DNA from: Sphingosinicellaceae bacterium
GTDB lineage: Bacteria > Pseudomonadota > Alphaproteobacteria > Sphingomonadales > Sphingomonadaceae
Assembly (NCBI GenBank): GCA_019285715.1
Contig: CP079108.1
Coordinates: 3,673,001 to 3,737,000, forward strand
Reading direction: 5' to 3'
DNA: 64,000 nt
Shown piece by piece: positions 32,112-41,644 of the stretch. The translations under genes and the position numbers were made by a program. Under the pieces are notes generated by a model. The model ran no database searches. It saw nothing but the letters and a program-made list of their open reading frames with translations, and was not told the origin of the DNA. Position 1 is the first letter of the stretch, and each line of letters opens with the position of its first letter.

Positions 32112-32235
32112 AGCGGCAGCCTCTGCCATAGGCCGCTTCATCGCCTCGTCGCGCCGTATCACGCTGGCGACGCGAATGCTTTGCGCTTAAAGCTTTCCTG
32201 TACGGGCGGTCGGGACCGCGTCGTCGGGGGGCTCA

Positions 32236-33621
32236 ATGGACGAGATCGACACCGTCGCCCAGGAACGCGGGCTGCACCAATCGCTGAGCAAGGCCCAGAT
32301 CACCATGATCGGGATGGGCGGCGCGATCGGCACCGGGCTGTTCCTCGGCAGCGGCATCGCCATTGGCTACGCCGGGCCGGCGGTGATCCTCAGCTACCTG
32401 ATCGCCGGGTTCGCCGCCGTGGTGATGGTGCTCAGCCTGTCCGAAATGGCGGTCGTCCACCCGAGCGCGGGGTCGTTCGGGGTCTATGCCGAGACCTACC
32501 TCAACCCGTGGGCGGGGTTCATGGTGCGCTACACCTACTGGCTGGCGCAGGTCATCGCGGTCGGCGGCGAGGCGGTCGCGGCCGGACTCTACATGACCTT
32601 CTGGTTTCCCGACGTCCCGGTCTGGATGTGGTCGGTCGGCTTTGCTGCGATCCTGCTGTATTTCAATTCGCGCTCGGTCAATAATTTCGGGACGATCGAA
32701 TACTGGTTCGCACTGATCAAGGTCGTCGCCATCGTTGGCTTCATCATCCTTGGTGCCTCGACCATTCTCGGCATCGGCCAGCCAGCGACCGGCACTGCCA
32801 ATTTGACCGGGCTGCCCGGCGGCTTCATGCCCAACGGCTGGAGCGGCGTCTGGATGGGCGTCATCATCGGCATCTTCTCGTTCAACGGCATCGAGGTCAT
32901 CGCCGTCACCTCGGGCGAGACCGCCGACCCGCGCACCACCATCCCGGCAGCACTGCGCACCATGGCGATCCGCCTGATCCTGTTCTACGTGCTGGCGCTG
33001 GCGATCGTCGTCAGCTTCGTGCCGTGGACCGAGACCGGCGCGAAGGTCATCACCCAGAGCCCGTTCGTGCGGATCTTCGCGCACAGCGGCATTCGCCACG
33101 CCGCCGGAATCATGAACTTCGTCGTCATCAGCGCCGCGCTGTCGAGCATGAACACGAACATCTATTTGTGCTCGCGGATGCTGTTCTCGCTGTCGCGCGG
33201 CACCTATGCGCCCGCCTTCCTCGGCCGCCTCAGCCCGAGCGGTGCGCCGGTGGCGGCGATCCTGGTGTCGGGCGGCAGCATCCTGGCGACCGCAGCGCTG
33301 TCGGTGGTGACCCCGCTCGCCTATAATTATCTGTTCGGCATCGCCTTGTTCGGGGCGATCGTGGTGTGGATGACCATCCTCACCAGCCACCTCAGCTTCC
33401 GCCGCCACCACGACCCCGCGACCCTGCCGGTGCGGATGCCGTTCTTCCCGTACATGCAGATCGCGGGGCTGATGCTGCTCGCCGCGATCCTGATCACGAT
33501 GGGCCTCGACACCAGCTTCTGGAATATCTCGTGGATCGTCGGGGTCCCGTGGATGCTGTTCATCACGGCCGCATACTTCTTCTGGAAGCGTCGCCACTCA
33601 GCCGTCGCCGCGGCCCTTTGA
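32236..33621 (+). CDS. Amino-acid permease, APC superfamily
   Basis: A 461-residue transporter with about 12 helices. The first helix holds GMGGAIGTGLFLGSG, the substrate-binding unwound segment of the AAT branch (GabP/AnsP/AroP type). The exact amino acid is not visible. Its context after a D-aminoacylase suggests uptake of the same or related compounds. The 3' end overlaps the convergent dehydratase gene by 24 bases. Confidence 0.93.
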   Translation: MDEIDTVAQERGLHQSLSKAQITMIGMGGAIGTGLFLGSGIAIGYAGPAVILSYLIAGFAAVVMVLSLSEMAVVHPSAGSFGVYAETYLNPWAGFMVRYTYWLAQVIAVGGEAVAAGLYMTFWFPDVPVWMWSVGFAAILLYFNSRSVNNFGTIEYWFALIKVVAIVGFIILGASTILGIGQPATGTANLTGLPGGFMPNGWSGVWMGVIIGIFSFNGIEVIAVTSGETADPRTTIPAALRTMAIRLILFYVLALAIVVSFVPWTETGAKVITQSPFVRIFAHSGIRHAAGIMNFVVISAALSSMNTNIYLCSRMLFSLSRGTYAPAFLGRLSPSGAPVAAILVSGGSILATAALSVVTPLAYNYLFGIALFGAIVVWMTILTSHLSFRRHHDPATLPVRMPFFPYMQIAGLMLLAAILITMGLDTSFWNISWIVGVPWMLFITAAYFFWKRRHSAVAAAL

Positions 33622-34563
33622 CGTGAGGATGTCGGCGAGCGTCGCGGCGTCGAGGTTGCCACCCGAGACGACCGCGCAGACCCGCGCATGACCATGGTCG
33701 CCGAACAGCGCGGCGGCGACCGAAACCGCGCCCGCACCCTCGGCAACGACGTGGCTCGACATCGCGAGGTGGCGGATCGCCAGCCGGACCTGGTCGAGGC
33801 TGACGGTCACGACCTCGTCGATCATCGCCGACACCAAAGGCCACATCTCGGGCAGCACGAAGCCGTAGCCGACGCCGCTGACGAAGCCCGGCGCGGCCTC
33901 GACCGTGACCGGGTGCCCGGCCGCCATCGCGGCGCGCATCGGCTGGGCGGTGTCAAGCTCGCAGGCGACGATGCGGACGCCGGGGCGCAGCGCGCGGAGG
34001 GCGCAGGCGATGCCGCTGGCCAGCCCGCCGCCGCCGAACGGCACGAACACCGCGTCGAGCGCGCCGCAATCCTCGGCGATCTCCAGCCCGATGGTGCCGT
34101 CGCCCGCCAGTGCCGCCGGGTCACGCACCGCGTCGACATACTGGCCGCTGAGCCCCGCGAGCGTGCCGGTCTCGATGACCGTCCACCACTCGGCATAGGG
34201 CAGCACGATGATCTCGGCCCCGAGCGCGCGCAGGCCGGCAAGCTTGGCCTCCGGGGCGTTGTCGGGGACCACGGTCGTCGCGCGCAACCCGAGCCGGCGC
34301 GCCATCCAGGCCACCCCGAGCGCGCTGTTGCCCGAGCTCGACGTCCAAATGCCACCGGCCTCATGACGCTCGCGGGACAACACGACGTTGCCGATCGGGC
34401 GCACCTTGAACGAGCCGATCGGCTGCAGGTTTTCCAGCTTGAGCCAGACCTCACGCCCGTCCGCAGGGTTCGCCGCGACGATCGGCGTCCTTACCGCCAG
34501 CCCCGCCAGCCGCGTACGGGCGACCTCGATTGCGGCCATCTCGACCGGCCTGACGTCGAACAT
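33598..34563 (-). CDS. PLP-dependent serine/threonine dehydratase family enzyme
   Basis: A 321-residue fold-type II PLP enzyme. The lysine that binds PLP is in IGSFKVRPIGN, the phosphate-holding loop is GGGGLASG, and SSSGNSALGVAW is the asparagine loop. It has the catalytic domain only, with no ACT domain, as in catabolic dehydratases or racemases. It is divergent from the class V enzyme with a 26-base gap. Confidence 0.88.
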   Translation of the reverse strand: MFDVRPVEMAAIEVARTRLAGLAVRTPIVAANPADGREVWLKLENLQPIGSFKVRPIGNVVLSRERHEAGGIWTSSSGNSALGVAWMARRLGLRATTVVPDNAPEAKLAGLRALGAEIIVLPYAEWWTVIETGTLAGLSGQYVDAVRDPAALAGDGTIGLEIAEDCGALDAVFVPFGGGGLASGIACALRALRPGVRIVACELDTAQPMRAAMAAGHPVTVEAAPGFVSGVGYGFVLPEMWPLVSAMIDEVVTVSLDQVRLAIRHLAMSSHVVAEGAGAVSVAAALFGDHGHARVCAVVSGGNLDAATLADILTSKGRGDG

Positions 34564-34589
34564 CGGCGCGCCCCTTTGGAGTTACGAAA

Positions 34590-35768
34590 TTGACGATCCC
34601 CGAAGCGACGATGCCCGATTTCGCCGCGCTGCGCAGCCGCTTCCCGCTGCTCGCCGAAAAAACCTACCTCAACAGCGGCTCCTACGCGGCGTTGGCCGAC
34701 TCGGTGCGCGCCGCATTCGGGCGCTACCTCGACGACCGGCTCGAGGTCGGCGCGAACTGGGACGTCTGGGTCGCCAAGAACGAGGCGGTGCGGCGCGCCG
34801 TCGCCGGCATCCTCCGCGCCGACCCCGACGAGGTCGCAGTCACCACGTCGACCACCGCCGGGCTGAACGCCGTCGCCAGCGCCCTCGACTTCACCGGGCC
34901 GCGCGACACCGTCGTCACCACCACACTCGAGTTCCCGACCAACGCCCAGGTCTGGCATGCGCAGGTGCCGCGCGGCGCGCGAGTGGTCCAGATCGCCGCC
35001 GACCCCGACGGCACGATCCCGGTCGAGCGCTTCGCCGCGGTCATCGACGAGCGCACCAAATTGGTCGCGATGACCCATGTCTGCTTCCGCAACGGCGCCC
35101 GCCTCGATGCCGGTGCCATTGCCGCCGTCGCCCGCGAGCGCGGGGCGCTGGCGTTGCTCGACTGCTACCAGTCGGTCGGGTCGATGACCGTCGACGCCGG
35201 CGCACTCGGCGTCGATTTCGCGGTCGGCGGCATGTACAAATACCTGCTTGCGACCGCCGGGATCGGCTTCCTGTATGTCCGCGGCACGCTGGCGCGGACG
35301 CTGGTGCCGACCAATTCGGGCTGGTTCGCGCAGGCCGACATCGGCGCGATGGACGTCACCGGCAACTACCCGTCGCCGAGCGCCCGCCGCTTCGAGGCCG
35401 GCTCGCCCCCGGTCGTCGCCTGCTACGCCGCCGAGGCCGCGCTGGCGATCGTCGCCGAGGTCGGGACCGACGCCATCGAGGCCCGGGTCCGCGACCTCTC
35501 GGGCCGCTGCATGGACCGGCTTTCCGACATCGGCTGGCCCGCCGTGACGCCCCGCGACGACGCCCGGCGCGGTGCGATGATCGCGGTCCCGTCCCGCGAC
35601 AGCGCCGGCCTCGACGCCGCCCTGTTCGCGCGCGGCATCATCACCTCGCACCGCGACGCGAACCTCCGCGCCGCCTTCCACTTCTACAACGACGACAGCG
35701 ACATCGAGGCCTTCATCACCGCAATGTCCGGGCTCAAGGCCGCGTTCGCACCGCAGGGAATTGCCTGA
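34590..35768 (+). CDS. Class V aminotransferase-fold PLP enzyme
   Basis: A 392-residue fold-type I enzyme of the SufS/isopenicillin-N-epimerase/kynureninase clan. The PLP lysine is in VGGMYKYLLATAG and the pyridine-binding Asp is in LLDCYQSVG. It is closely related to the protein at 46507, sharing FPTNAQ, VIDERT and GWFAQ-DIGAMD blocks. The start TTG at 34590 has GGAG eight bases upstream; an ATG at 34611 is an alternative. Its stop overlaps the next ATG by one base. The reaction is unknown. Confidence 0.85.
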   Translation: MTIPEATMPDFAALRSRFPLLAEKTYLNSGSYAALADSVRAAFGRYLDDRLEVGANWDVWVAKNEAVRRAVAGILRADPDEVAVTTSTTAGLNAVASALDFTGPRDTVVTTTLEFPTNAQVWHAQVPRGARVVQIAADPDGTIPVERFAAVIDERTKLVAMTHVCFRNGARLDAGAIAAVARERGALALLDCYQSVGSMTVDAGALGVDFAVGGMYKYLLATAGIGFLYVRGTLARTLVPTNSGWFAQADIGAMDVTGNYPSPSARRFEAGSPPVVACYAAEAALAIVAEVGTDAIEARVRDLSGRCMDRLSDIGWPAVTPRDDARRGAMIAVPSRDSAGLDAALFARGIITSHRDANLRAAFHFYNDDSDIEAFITAMSGLKAAFAPQGIA

Positions 35769-36751
35769 TGCAGATCGTCGTCCTCAAGGCTGACGAGGTT
35801 CGGGCCCTGCTGCCGATGGCCGACTGCATCGCGCTGATGCGCACCACCATGATCGCGGTCGCGGAGGGGCGCGCCGCGATCCCGCTGCGCAGCGTCGTCC
35901 GGATGCCCGGCGACCGCGGCATGATGGGCAACATGGGCGGCTATCTCGGCGAGCCCGAGTGCTACGGCGTCAAGATCGTCAGCCTGACGCCCCGCAACAT
36001 CGGCACCGAATACTCGTCGCACCTCGGCGTCGTGCTGCTGTTCGAGACCGACCACGGCCGCCCGGTCGCCTTCCTCGACGCCGGCGAGATCACCGCGATC
36101 CGCACCGCCGCCGCCAGTGGACTGGCGACCGACCTGCTGGCGCGCCCCGAGGCATGCGACCTCGCCATCCTCGGTTCGGGCGAGCAGGCGCGCAGCCACC
36201 TCGCGGCGATGCGCGCGGTGCGCCCGGTGCGCCGTGTCCGCATCTGGTCGCGCCGCGCCGAAAGCGCGCAGGCGTTCGCCGACAGCGAGGGCGAGCGCCA
36301 CGGCATCACCATCGAGGCCTGCACTAACGTTGCCGACGCCGTCCAGGGCGCCGACCTGATCTGCACCGTCAGCAAGGCCGCCGAGCCGATCCTGCTCTCG
36401 ACCGATGTCGCCGACGGCGCCCACATCAACCTCGTCGGCTCCAGCATTGCGAGCGCCGCCGAAGCCGACATCCCGCTGGTCGCGCGCGCCCGGTATTTCG
36501 TCGACCTGCGGCTGTCGACGGTGAACGAGGCGGGCGAGTACCTCCGCGCGCTGGCGGCAGGCGCGATCACGCCCGCGCACATTCGCGGCGAGATCGGCGA
36601 GGTCGCCAACGGCTCGGTCGCGGGCCGCACCTCACCGGGCGACGTGACAATCTACAAGTCGCTCGGAATTGCGGCACAGGACCTCGCCGCCGCACATTTC
36701 GTCACCGCAAGGGCGCGTGAGCAGGGGGTAGGACAGCGCGTCGACTTCTAG
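35768..36751 (+). CDS. Ornithine cyclodeaminase / mu-crystallin family protein
   Basis: A 327-residue NAD(P)-binding protein with the Rossmann motif ILGSGEQARSHL and the family block FLDAGEITAIRTAAASG. Members include ornithine cyclodeaminase, alanine dehydrogenase and ketimine reductases. Translational coupling to the class V enzyme suggests it acts on its imine or amino product, which is inference. It is the last gene before a lower-GC patch. Confidence 0.88.
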   Translation: MQIVVLKADEVRALLPMADCIALMRTTMIAVAEGRAAIPLRSVVRMPGDRGMMGNMGGYLGEPECYGVKIVSLTPRNIGTEYSSHLGVVLLFETDHGRPVAFLDAGEITAIRTAAASGLATDLLARPEACDLAILGSGEQARSHLAAMRAVRPVRRVRIWSRRAESAQAFADSEGERHGITIEACTNVADAVQGADLICTVSKAAEPILLSTDVADGAHINLVGSSIASAAEADIPLVARARYFVDLRLSTVNEAGEYLRALAAGAITPAHIRGEIGEVANGSVAGRTSPGDVTIYKSLGIAAQDLAAAHFVTARAREQGVGQRVDF

Positions 36752-36866
36752 GGGAGGGGCCGTCATGCAACCTGGATTGGCATCCGCGCGCACGCGGGTA
36801 TGAATCACGCCAGGTCCACGGGATTGTCTCGATACAAAGACGTCGGCGAACGTCCGGGTCTGGTGG

Positions 36867-37148
36867 TTAGCCGCCGTTATCAAGGTGCGGATAATACGCC
36901 CGATAATCCGGGTGCACGGCAAACAGGGCAGCAAAACTTTCCCCGTCCCTGAAGAATAATGTCAACTGCCGCCCGAGATCACCATAATCTTCAATTGCAA
37001 TCGATGCGGTCTCAAGCGTGGAATGCTGGTCATCGATAGCAGTCAATGACTCGCCTCTATCCCCCAAATATTCGCCATCGATCACGTTTGCATGAGCGTC
37101 GGAGTTGTATTGATCGGAAGGCAAAAACGCGCCGAATGCGACACCCAT
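36867..37148 (-). CDS. Orphan hypothetical protein, 93 aa
   Basis: A small acidic protein in a stretch visibly poorer in GC than its neighbours. It contains IEDYGDLGRQLTLFFRDG and HPDYRAYYPHLDNGG. I do not recognise a family. The ATG at 37148 is the first with normal context; a TTG at 37160 is possible. Base composition and proximity to the IS element suggest it arrived by transfer. Confidence 0.5.
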   Translation of the reverse strand: MGVAFGAFLPSDQYNSDAHANVIDGEYLGDRGESLTAIDDQHSTLETASIAIEDYGDLGRQLTLFFRDGESFAALFAVHPDYRAYYPHLDNGG

Positions 37149-37299
37149 AGGAGGGTCCAAATGCTTGTCTTATGAAGACTCCGGCCTTTCTGCGAAGATA
37201 GGCCGCCGCCGACGAGCCGCAAACTCGCCGGTGGCGGGAAGGGACGGATCGTAAAAATGCTGGTCGTCATGGACCGAGCTAGAGTTTGATCGCCCTTCT

Positions 37300-37367
37300 C
37301 TTTTCCTGTGGCCTGAACGGATACGTGGGCTTGTGGGCCCGCATGACAAGCAGAGGACCTGGAAAAG
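37300..37367 (+). ncRNA. Structured leader before the IS110 transposase (bridge-RNA candidate)
   Basis: CTTTTCC (37300-37306) can pair with GGAAAAG (37361-37367), directly before the ATG. It encloses a second stem, GCTTGT/ACAAGC (37329-37334 with 37346-37351), with an 11-base loop. This could be the 5' non-coding RNA of the IS110 group or a fold that hides the ribosome site. Confidence 0.35.
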
Positions 37368-38315
37368 ATGGAGACCAGTATAGCTCAGAATGTCGGCGTC
37401 GATATCTGCAAAGCGACGCTCGACGTTCACTTGCACCCGGCGGGCACAGCCCGCCAGTTCACCAATGATGCCAAAGGCCTCAAGGCCTTGCTGGGCTGGC
37501 TTGCAGATCGTCGCATCGCCCGCGTCGTCTTCGAGCCGACCGGACGCTACCACCACAACTTCGAGCGCCGGCTCGGTAGTGCCGGCTTGCCGCTTGCCAA
37601 GGTCAACCCGCGCCAGGCCCGGCGCTTTGCCGAGGCAATCGGCTGCAACGCCAAGACCGATGCAGTCGACGCCGCGATGCTGGCACGCATGGGTGCCTTG
37701 CTCGAGCTGCCGTCGCGGCCAATCGTCAGCGAGATCCTCGACGATATGAAGGAGTTGCAGGTTGCCAGGCTCGGCCTGGTCAAGGACCGGACCGCTGCAA
37801 AGAACCGCGAGCATGTTTGTCGCTCGCGGCTTTTGAAACGCCACGCCGCGCAGCGGCTTGCCCAGATCGACCGGCAGATCGCCGCGATCGACGCCGAGCT
37901 GAAAGCCAGCCTGTCCCGCGAGCCGGACCTTGCAACGCGCTTCGAGGTTCTCGTCTCCATTCCCGGTATCGGCGAGACTACGGCGATCGCCATGCTCATC
38001 GAAATGCCCGAACTCGGAACGCTCGACAGCAAGCAGGTCGCGTCGCTGGCCGGCCTCGCACCAATCGCCCGCGACAGCGGGCAGCACCGCGGCAAGCGTC
38101 ATATCCGGGGCGGACGAGCCCAGCTGCGACACGCGCTTTACATGCCCGCGCTCGTCGCCACCCGGTTCAACGCCGACATGAAGGCTAAATATAAGGCTCT
38201 CGTTGCTGCCGGAAAACCGCCGAAAGTAGCCATCACAGCGGTCATGCGTAAGCTCGTCATCCTGGCAAACTCGCTGCTCAAAACAGGCAGAAACTGGACA
38301 CCGAAATCCGCTTGA
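37368..38315 (+). CDS. IS110-family transposase
   Basis: A complete 315-residue DEDD transposase. The N-terminal RuvC-like domain shows GVDICKATLDV, VFEPTGRYH and TDAVDAAMLA. The C-terminal transposase_20 domain holds the serine-containing region with PGIGETTAIAMLIEMPE and SLAGLAPIARDSGQ-RGKRHI. The frame is intact, so the element may be active. The start follows AGAGGACCTGG. Confidence 0.95.
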   Translation: METSIAQNVGVDICKATLDVHLHPAGTARQFTNDAKGLKALLGWLADRRIARVVFEPTGRYHHNFERRLGSAGLPLAKVNPRQARRFAEAIGCNAKTDAVDAAMLARMGALLELPSRPIVSEILDDMKELQVARLGLVKDRTAAKNREHVCRSRLLKRHAAQRLAQIDRQIAAIDAELKASLSREPDLATRFEVLVSIPGIGETTAIAMLIEMPELGTLDSKQVASLAGLAPIARDSGQHRGKRHIRGGRAQLRHALYMPALVATRFNADMKAKYKALVAAGKPPKVAITAVMRKLVILANSLLKTGRNWTPKSA

Positions 38316-38754
38316 TCACAACGGATACTCTAGAACGGCTGTTCCGACTGGCATCTCGCCTTGATACACGCTGACCCGCATAGCTTGGTGTCTCACGCTG
38401 GCTGGTTGTCTGCAAGTGGGCGTAAGCGGTCGTCCCCGCCTCTAGACTTGCAGGCTCTATGATCGCCAACAACCAGGAAATGGGCCTACATTCGGGCGGG
38501 ATGACGACAAGCGATTGAAGTAAACGCAATGGAAATGCGACCACGTCCGTCCGCTCTGGCCAGCGGCGTGTGTCAGCACTGTCCTACACATCGCACATCT
38601 GGTACAATGTAGCCACGCTTGCCTCATCGTCGCTGTTCTTTCTCATCGCCGATCCAACCCTGGCCCAGGAATTGCAAAAGTCTCGAGGGTGTAAACTCTG
38701 ACAACTCTCGTTCAAATTTGCGGCTGCTCAGTGGCGGTTGTTACCGGTCTCGCT
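38316..38754. other. 439-base non-coding, lower-GC stretch after the IS
   Basis: No convincing gene is present; short frames here do not look like protein. It holds a nested hairpin at 38402-38476 and otherwise nothing I recognise. It may be IS right-end sequence plus remains of whatever the insertion event joined. Confidence 0.6.
38402..38476. ncRNA. Nested stem-loop, possible IS-associated RNA
   Basis: CTGGTTGT (38402-38409) pairs exactly with ACAACCAG (38469-38476). Inside it TGCAAGT (38411-38417) pairs with ACTTGCA (38446-38452), and GGCG (38419-38422) with CGCC (38437-38440). Such nesting in a non-coding 3' flank fits an IS1111-type bridge RNA, but expression is unproven. Confidence 0.4.
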
Positions 38755-39174
38755 CTACGCGGCGTCGGCCTTCGCCACCGCCTGCAGGCGGGTGCGCCAG
38801 TCCTCGGGCCAGGCCACCGCGCGGCCGGTCGACGTGTCGATCAGCGCCTGCACCAGCGCGACCGTGAACCGCGGCGCACCGTCGACCGTGGCCGCAACCT
38901 CCAGCTCGATCGAACTCGTCCCGACCCGCTTCAGCCGCACCCCCAGCGTCAGCAGCTCGCCCATCCGGCACGCCACCTTGAACTCGGTGGTCAGGGTGAT
39001 CGTCGGCAGCCCCCGCCGCTGCTCGCCGTGGAGCGTGGCGCGGTCGATGCCCAGCGTCGCCGCGGTCCAGTCCTCGATGCCCGCATCGACCAGCGCCAGC
39101 AGCCGCGGGTAATAGCCGATCCCGGCGGCGTCGCAGTCGCCGAAGCGCACCGGCAGCGTGACCGTGAAGGCCAT
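38755..39174 (-). CDS. 4HBT-type acyl-CoA thioesterase
   Basis: A 139-residue hotdog-fold protein with [15 protein letters not shown], the Asp-containing active-site motif of the 4-hydroxybenzoyl-CoA thioesterase family. Its ATG directly follows the TGA of the acyl-CoA dehydrogenase gene, so it is the last gene of the minus-strand SDR-marR-ECH-ACAD-thioesterase unit. It would release CoA from an aromatic or ring-opened acyl thioester. Confidence 0.9.
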   Translation of the reverse strand: MAFTVTLPVRFGDCDAAGIGYYPRLLALVDAGIEDWTAATLGIDRATLHGEQRRGLPTITLTTEFKVACRMGELLTLGVRLKRVGTSSIELEVAATVDGAPRFTVALVQALIDTSTGRAVAWPEDWRTRLQAVAKADAA

Positions 39175-40338
39175 TCAGCCGGCCAGCAGGGCGCGGGCGA
39201 TGACGATCTTCTGGACCTCGCTGGCGCCCTCATAGATGCGCAGCGCCCGGACCTCGCGGTACAGGCTCTCGACCGGCACGCCGTGGACGACGCCGAGGCC
39301 GCCGTGGATCTGGACCGCCTTGTCGATGACCGACTGCGCGTGGTCGGTGGCGTACAATTTGGCCATCGCCGCCTCGCGGCTGTTGCGGCGGCCCATGACG
39401 TCGCGGGTCCAGCCGGCACGGTAGATCAGCAGCGCGGCGGCATCGACGTCGACCGCCATCTCGGCGAGCATCGACTGGATGACCGGGTTGTCGGCCAAGG
39501 TCTTGCCCTGCAGCCGCCGCGACTGGGCGCGTGTCGTCGCCTCGTCGAGTGCCCGCCGGGCGAAACCGAGCGCCGCCGCACCGACCGTGGTCCGGAAGAT
39601 GTCGAGCGTCGCCATCGCGTGGGTGAAGCCGCGGCCGGCCTCGCCGAGCAGCGCATCCTCCGGCAGCGTCATGCCGTCGAAGCGCAGCGTCGCCAGCGGG
39701 TGCGGCGCGATCACCCGGATACGCTCGGCGATGACCAGGCCCGGCGTGGTCGCGGGCACGATGAACGCCGAGATGCCCTTGGCGCCGGGGGCCTCGCCGG
39801 TGCGCGCGAACAGGATGTAATAGTCCGCGATGCCGCCGTTCGAGATGTAGGTCTTGGCGCCGTCGATGCGCCAGCCGTCCGCGGTCCGCGTCGCCGAGGT
39901 GGTCATGTTGGCGACGTCGGAGCCGCTGTCGAGCTCGGTCAGCGCGAACGCCGCCATGGTCTTGCCGCTGGCGACGCCGGGCAGGTACGCCGCCTGCTGC
40001 GCCGGGGTGCCGAACAGGCTGATCGTGCCCGAGCCGAGGCCCTGCATGGCGAAGACGAAGTCGGCGAGGCCGGAGTGGCGGGCCAGCGTCTCGCGGATCA
40101 GCGACAGGCTGCGGACGTCGAGGCTGTCGTGGACGCCGCCGTGGCTGGCCGGGACCGCGTAGCGCAGCCAGCCGCCCGCCCCGAGCAGTCCGAGCAGGTG
40201 GCGGCACTCGCGGTCGACGTCGGCCTCGTCGTGCGCCAGCCCGTCCAGTTCGCGGACGCACCAGGCATCGAGGTCGTCGGCAAGACGCCGGTGGTCGTCG
40301 CCGAGAAACGGCCACTCGAGGAAGCTGCGGTCGGGCAT
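39175..40338 (-). CDS. Acyl-CoA dehydrogenase
   Basis: A 387-residue flavoprotein with the signatures [11 protein letters not shown] and [18 protein letters not shown] in the flavin-binding middle domain, and [21 protein letters not shown] plus YEGASEVQ near the C terminus. The ATG at 40338 overlaps the upstream hydratase stop (ATGA); a longer frame upstream is antisense-type sequence. It would oxidise the CoA ester made in the pathway. Confidence 0.93.
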   Translation of the reverse strand: MPDRSFLEWPFLGDDHRRLADDLDAWCVRELDGLAHDEADVDRECRHLLGLLGAGGWLRYAVPASHGGVHDSLDVRSLSLIRETLARHSGLADFVFAMQGLGSGTISLFGTPAQQAAYLPGVASGKTMAAFALTELDSGSDVANMTTSATRTADGWRIDGAKTYISNGGIADYYILFARTGEAPGAKGISAFIVPATTPGLVIAERIRVIAPHPLATLRFDGMTLPEDALLGEAGRGFTHAMATLDIFRTTVGAAALGFARRALDEATTRAQSRRLQGKTLADNPVIQSMLAEMAVDVDAAALLIYRAGWTRDVMGRRNSREAAMAKLYATDHAQSVIDKAVQIHGGLGVVHGVPVESLYREVRALRIYEGASEVQKIVIARALLAG

Positions 40339-41156
40339 CAGTTTCCCTCGAACACCGGGGTGCGCTTGTCGACGAAGGCCTCGAAGGCGCGGGTGAAGTC
40401 CTTGGTCTGCATGCAGATCGCCTGCGCCTGCGCCTCCATCTCGATGGCGACGTCGAGGCTGACCGCCCACTCGGTGTTGAGCTGGGTCTTGGTGATGCCG
40501 TGCGCGAAGTTCGGCCCGGCGGCGAGCATCGCGGCATAGGCCTGCGCCTCGCCGAGCAGGGCGGCGGCGTCGACGATGCGGTTGTGGAAGCCCCAGCGCT
40601 CGCCCTCGTCCGCGGTCATCATGCGGCCGCTGAACAGCAGGTCGGACGCCCGGCCCTGGCCGATGATGCGGGGCAGGATCGCGCACGCGCCCATGTCGCA
40701 CCCCGACAGCCCGACGCGGGTGAACAGGAAGGCGGTCTTGGTCGCGGGCGTCGCGAGGCGGATGTCCGACGCCATCGCGAGGATCGCGCCCGCACCGACG
40801 CAGATGCCGTCGAGCGCGGCGACGATCGGCTGCGGGCAGCCCCGCATCGCCTTGACGAGGTCGCCGGTCATCCGGGTGAAGTCGAGCAGCTCGGGCATCG
40901 CCATGCGGGTCAGCGGTCCGATGATATCGTGGACGTTGCCGCCCGAGCTGAAGTTGCCGCCAGCGCCGGTCAGCACCACCGCCTTGACGCTGCGCGCATA
41001 GACCAGCGCGCGGAACAGGTCGCGGAGCTCGGCATAGCTCTCGAAGGTCAGCGGGTTCTTGAGCTCGGGGCGGTTGAGCGTCACCGTCGCGACGCCGGCC
41101 TCGAGGCTCCAGCGGAAGTGGGTGGGGACGTAGGTCTCGGGGTTGAAGCCGGTCAT
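40338..41156 (-). CDS. Enoyl-CoA hydratase/isomerase family protein
   Basis: A 272-residue crotonase-fold enzyme. The oxyanion-hole segment is [13 protein letters not shown] and the second is [19 protein letters not shown]. Its length and the extended N terminus ([10 protein letters not shown]) match hydratases found in aminobenzoyl-CoA clusters. The upstream marR stop overlaps its start region. It probably hydrates or opens the reduced ring product. Confidence 0.92.
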   Translation of the reverse strand: MTGFNPETYVPTHFRWSLEAGVATVTLNRPELKNPLTFESYAELRDLFRALVYARSVKAVVLTGAGGNFSSGGNVHDIIGPLTRMAMPELLDFTRMTGDLVKAMRGCPQPIVAALDGICVGAGAILAMASDIRLATPATKTAFLFTRVGLSGCDMGACAILPRIIGQGRASDLLFSGRMMTADEGERWGFHNRIVDAAALLGEAQAYAAMLAAGPNFAHGITKTQLNTEWAVSLDVAIEMEAQAQAICMQTKDFTRAFEAFVDKRTPVFEGN

Positions 41157-41644
41157 GGCATCTCCTCAACATTGGCGTGGGCGATCGACACCTTCATCGC
41201 GCCGAGCAGGTCGAACATCAGGTCGCGCTGGTCGGGCGAGATGCCCGCCAGCATGGCGTCGATCCAGCCGTGGTGCGCTTCGGCGAGCTCGTCGAAGTAG
41301 GTCTGGCCCGCGCGCGTCAGCCGGGCGACGCTGGCGCGGCGGTCGGCGGGCGACGGCTCGAGGCTGACATGGCCGTCGGCAACCAGCTTCTGGATCAGCG
41401 CGGTGACGTTGCCGTTCGAGACGAGCAGCGAGCTCGACAGCGCGCCGAGCGTCATGCCGTCGGGGTGCCGGTCGAGCGCAGCGAGCACGTCGAAACGCGG
41501 CAGCGTCGTGTCGAAGCGGGCGCTGAAGCCGCGGCGGACCTGCTTCTCGATGACCATCGTGCAGCTCAGCAGCCTGAGCCATAACCGGACGTTCGACGAG
41601 CGCCCCAGCGCGCCGTCGTGTTTCTCACGCATCGCCGATGCCAT
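41153..41644 (-). CDS. MarR-family transcriptional regulator
   Basis: A 163-residue winged-helix protein. The recognition region is [26 protein letters not shown], followed by the wing [13 protein letters not shown] (quoted in pieces). MarR proteins in aryl-CoA clusters usually sense the CoA thioester. The ATG at 41644 overlaps the SDR stop and the stop overlaps the hydratase start. It likely controls the divergent promoter at 42418-42505. Confidence 0.9.
   Translation of the reverse strand: MASAMREKHDGALGRSSNVRLWLRLLSCTMVIEKQVRRGFSARFDTTLPRFDVLAALDRHPDGMTLGALSSSLLVSNGNVTALIQKLVADGHVSLEPSPADRRASVARLTRAGQTYFDELAEAHHGWIDAMLAGISPDQRDLMFDLLGAMKVSIAHANVEEMP

Larger units (their letters stand above)
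37279..38333 (+). mobile_element. IS110-family insertion sequence (approximate limits)
   Basis: The transposase gene is flanked by CTAGAGT (37279-37285) and its inverse ACTCTAG (38327-38333), which may be subterminal repeats. IS110 elements lack standard terminal repeats and target duplications, so the true ends cannot be fixed here. Structured non-coding sequence on one flank is expected for a bridge RNA. Confidence 0.6.

Noticed and set aside
30299-32131. 610-codon plus-strand frame overlapping the D-aminoacylase gene
   Set aside because: Arg-rich shadow in another frame; the true gene in the neighbouring frame has metal motifs.
32233-33597. 454-codon minus-strand frame
   Set aside because: Antisense to the APC permease; His/Asp/Arg-rich with no domain.
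36632-36934. 100-codon minus-strand frame before the orphan gene
   Set aside because: Overlaps the end of the ornithine-cyclodeaminase-family gene and has an unstructured Cys/Arg-rich composition.
38731-40539. 602-codon plus-strand frame
   Set aside because: Antisense to the thioesterase and acyl-CoA dehydrogenase genes, which overlap neatly and have family motifs.
40339-41172. N-terminal extension of the acyl-CoA dehydrogenase
   Set aside because: Overlaps the enoyl-CoA hydratase in another frame; the ATGA overlap at 40338 gives a normal-length protein.
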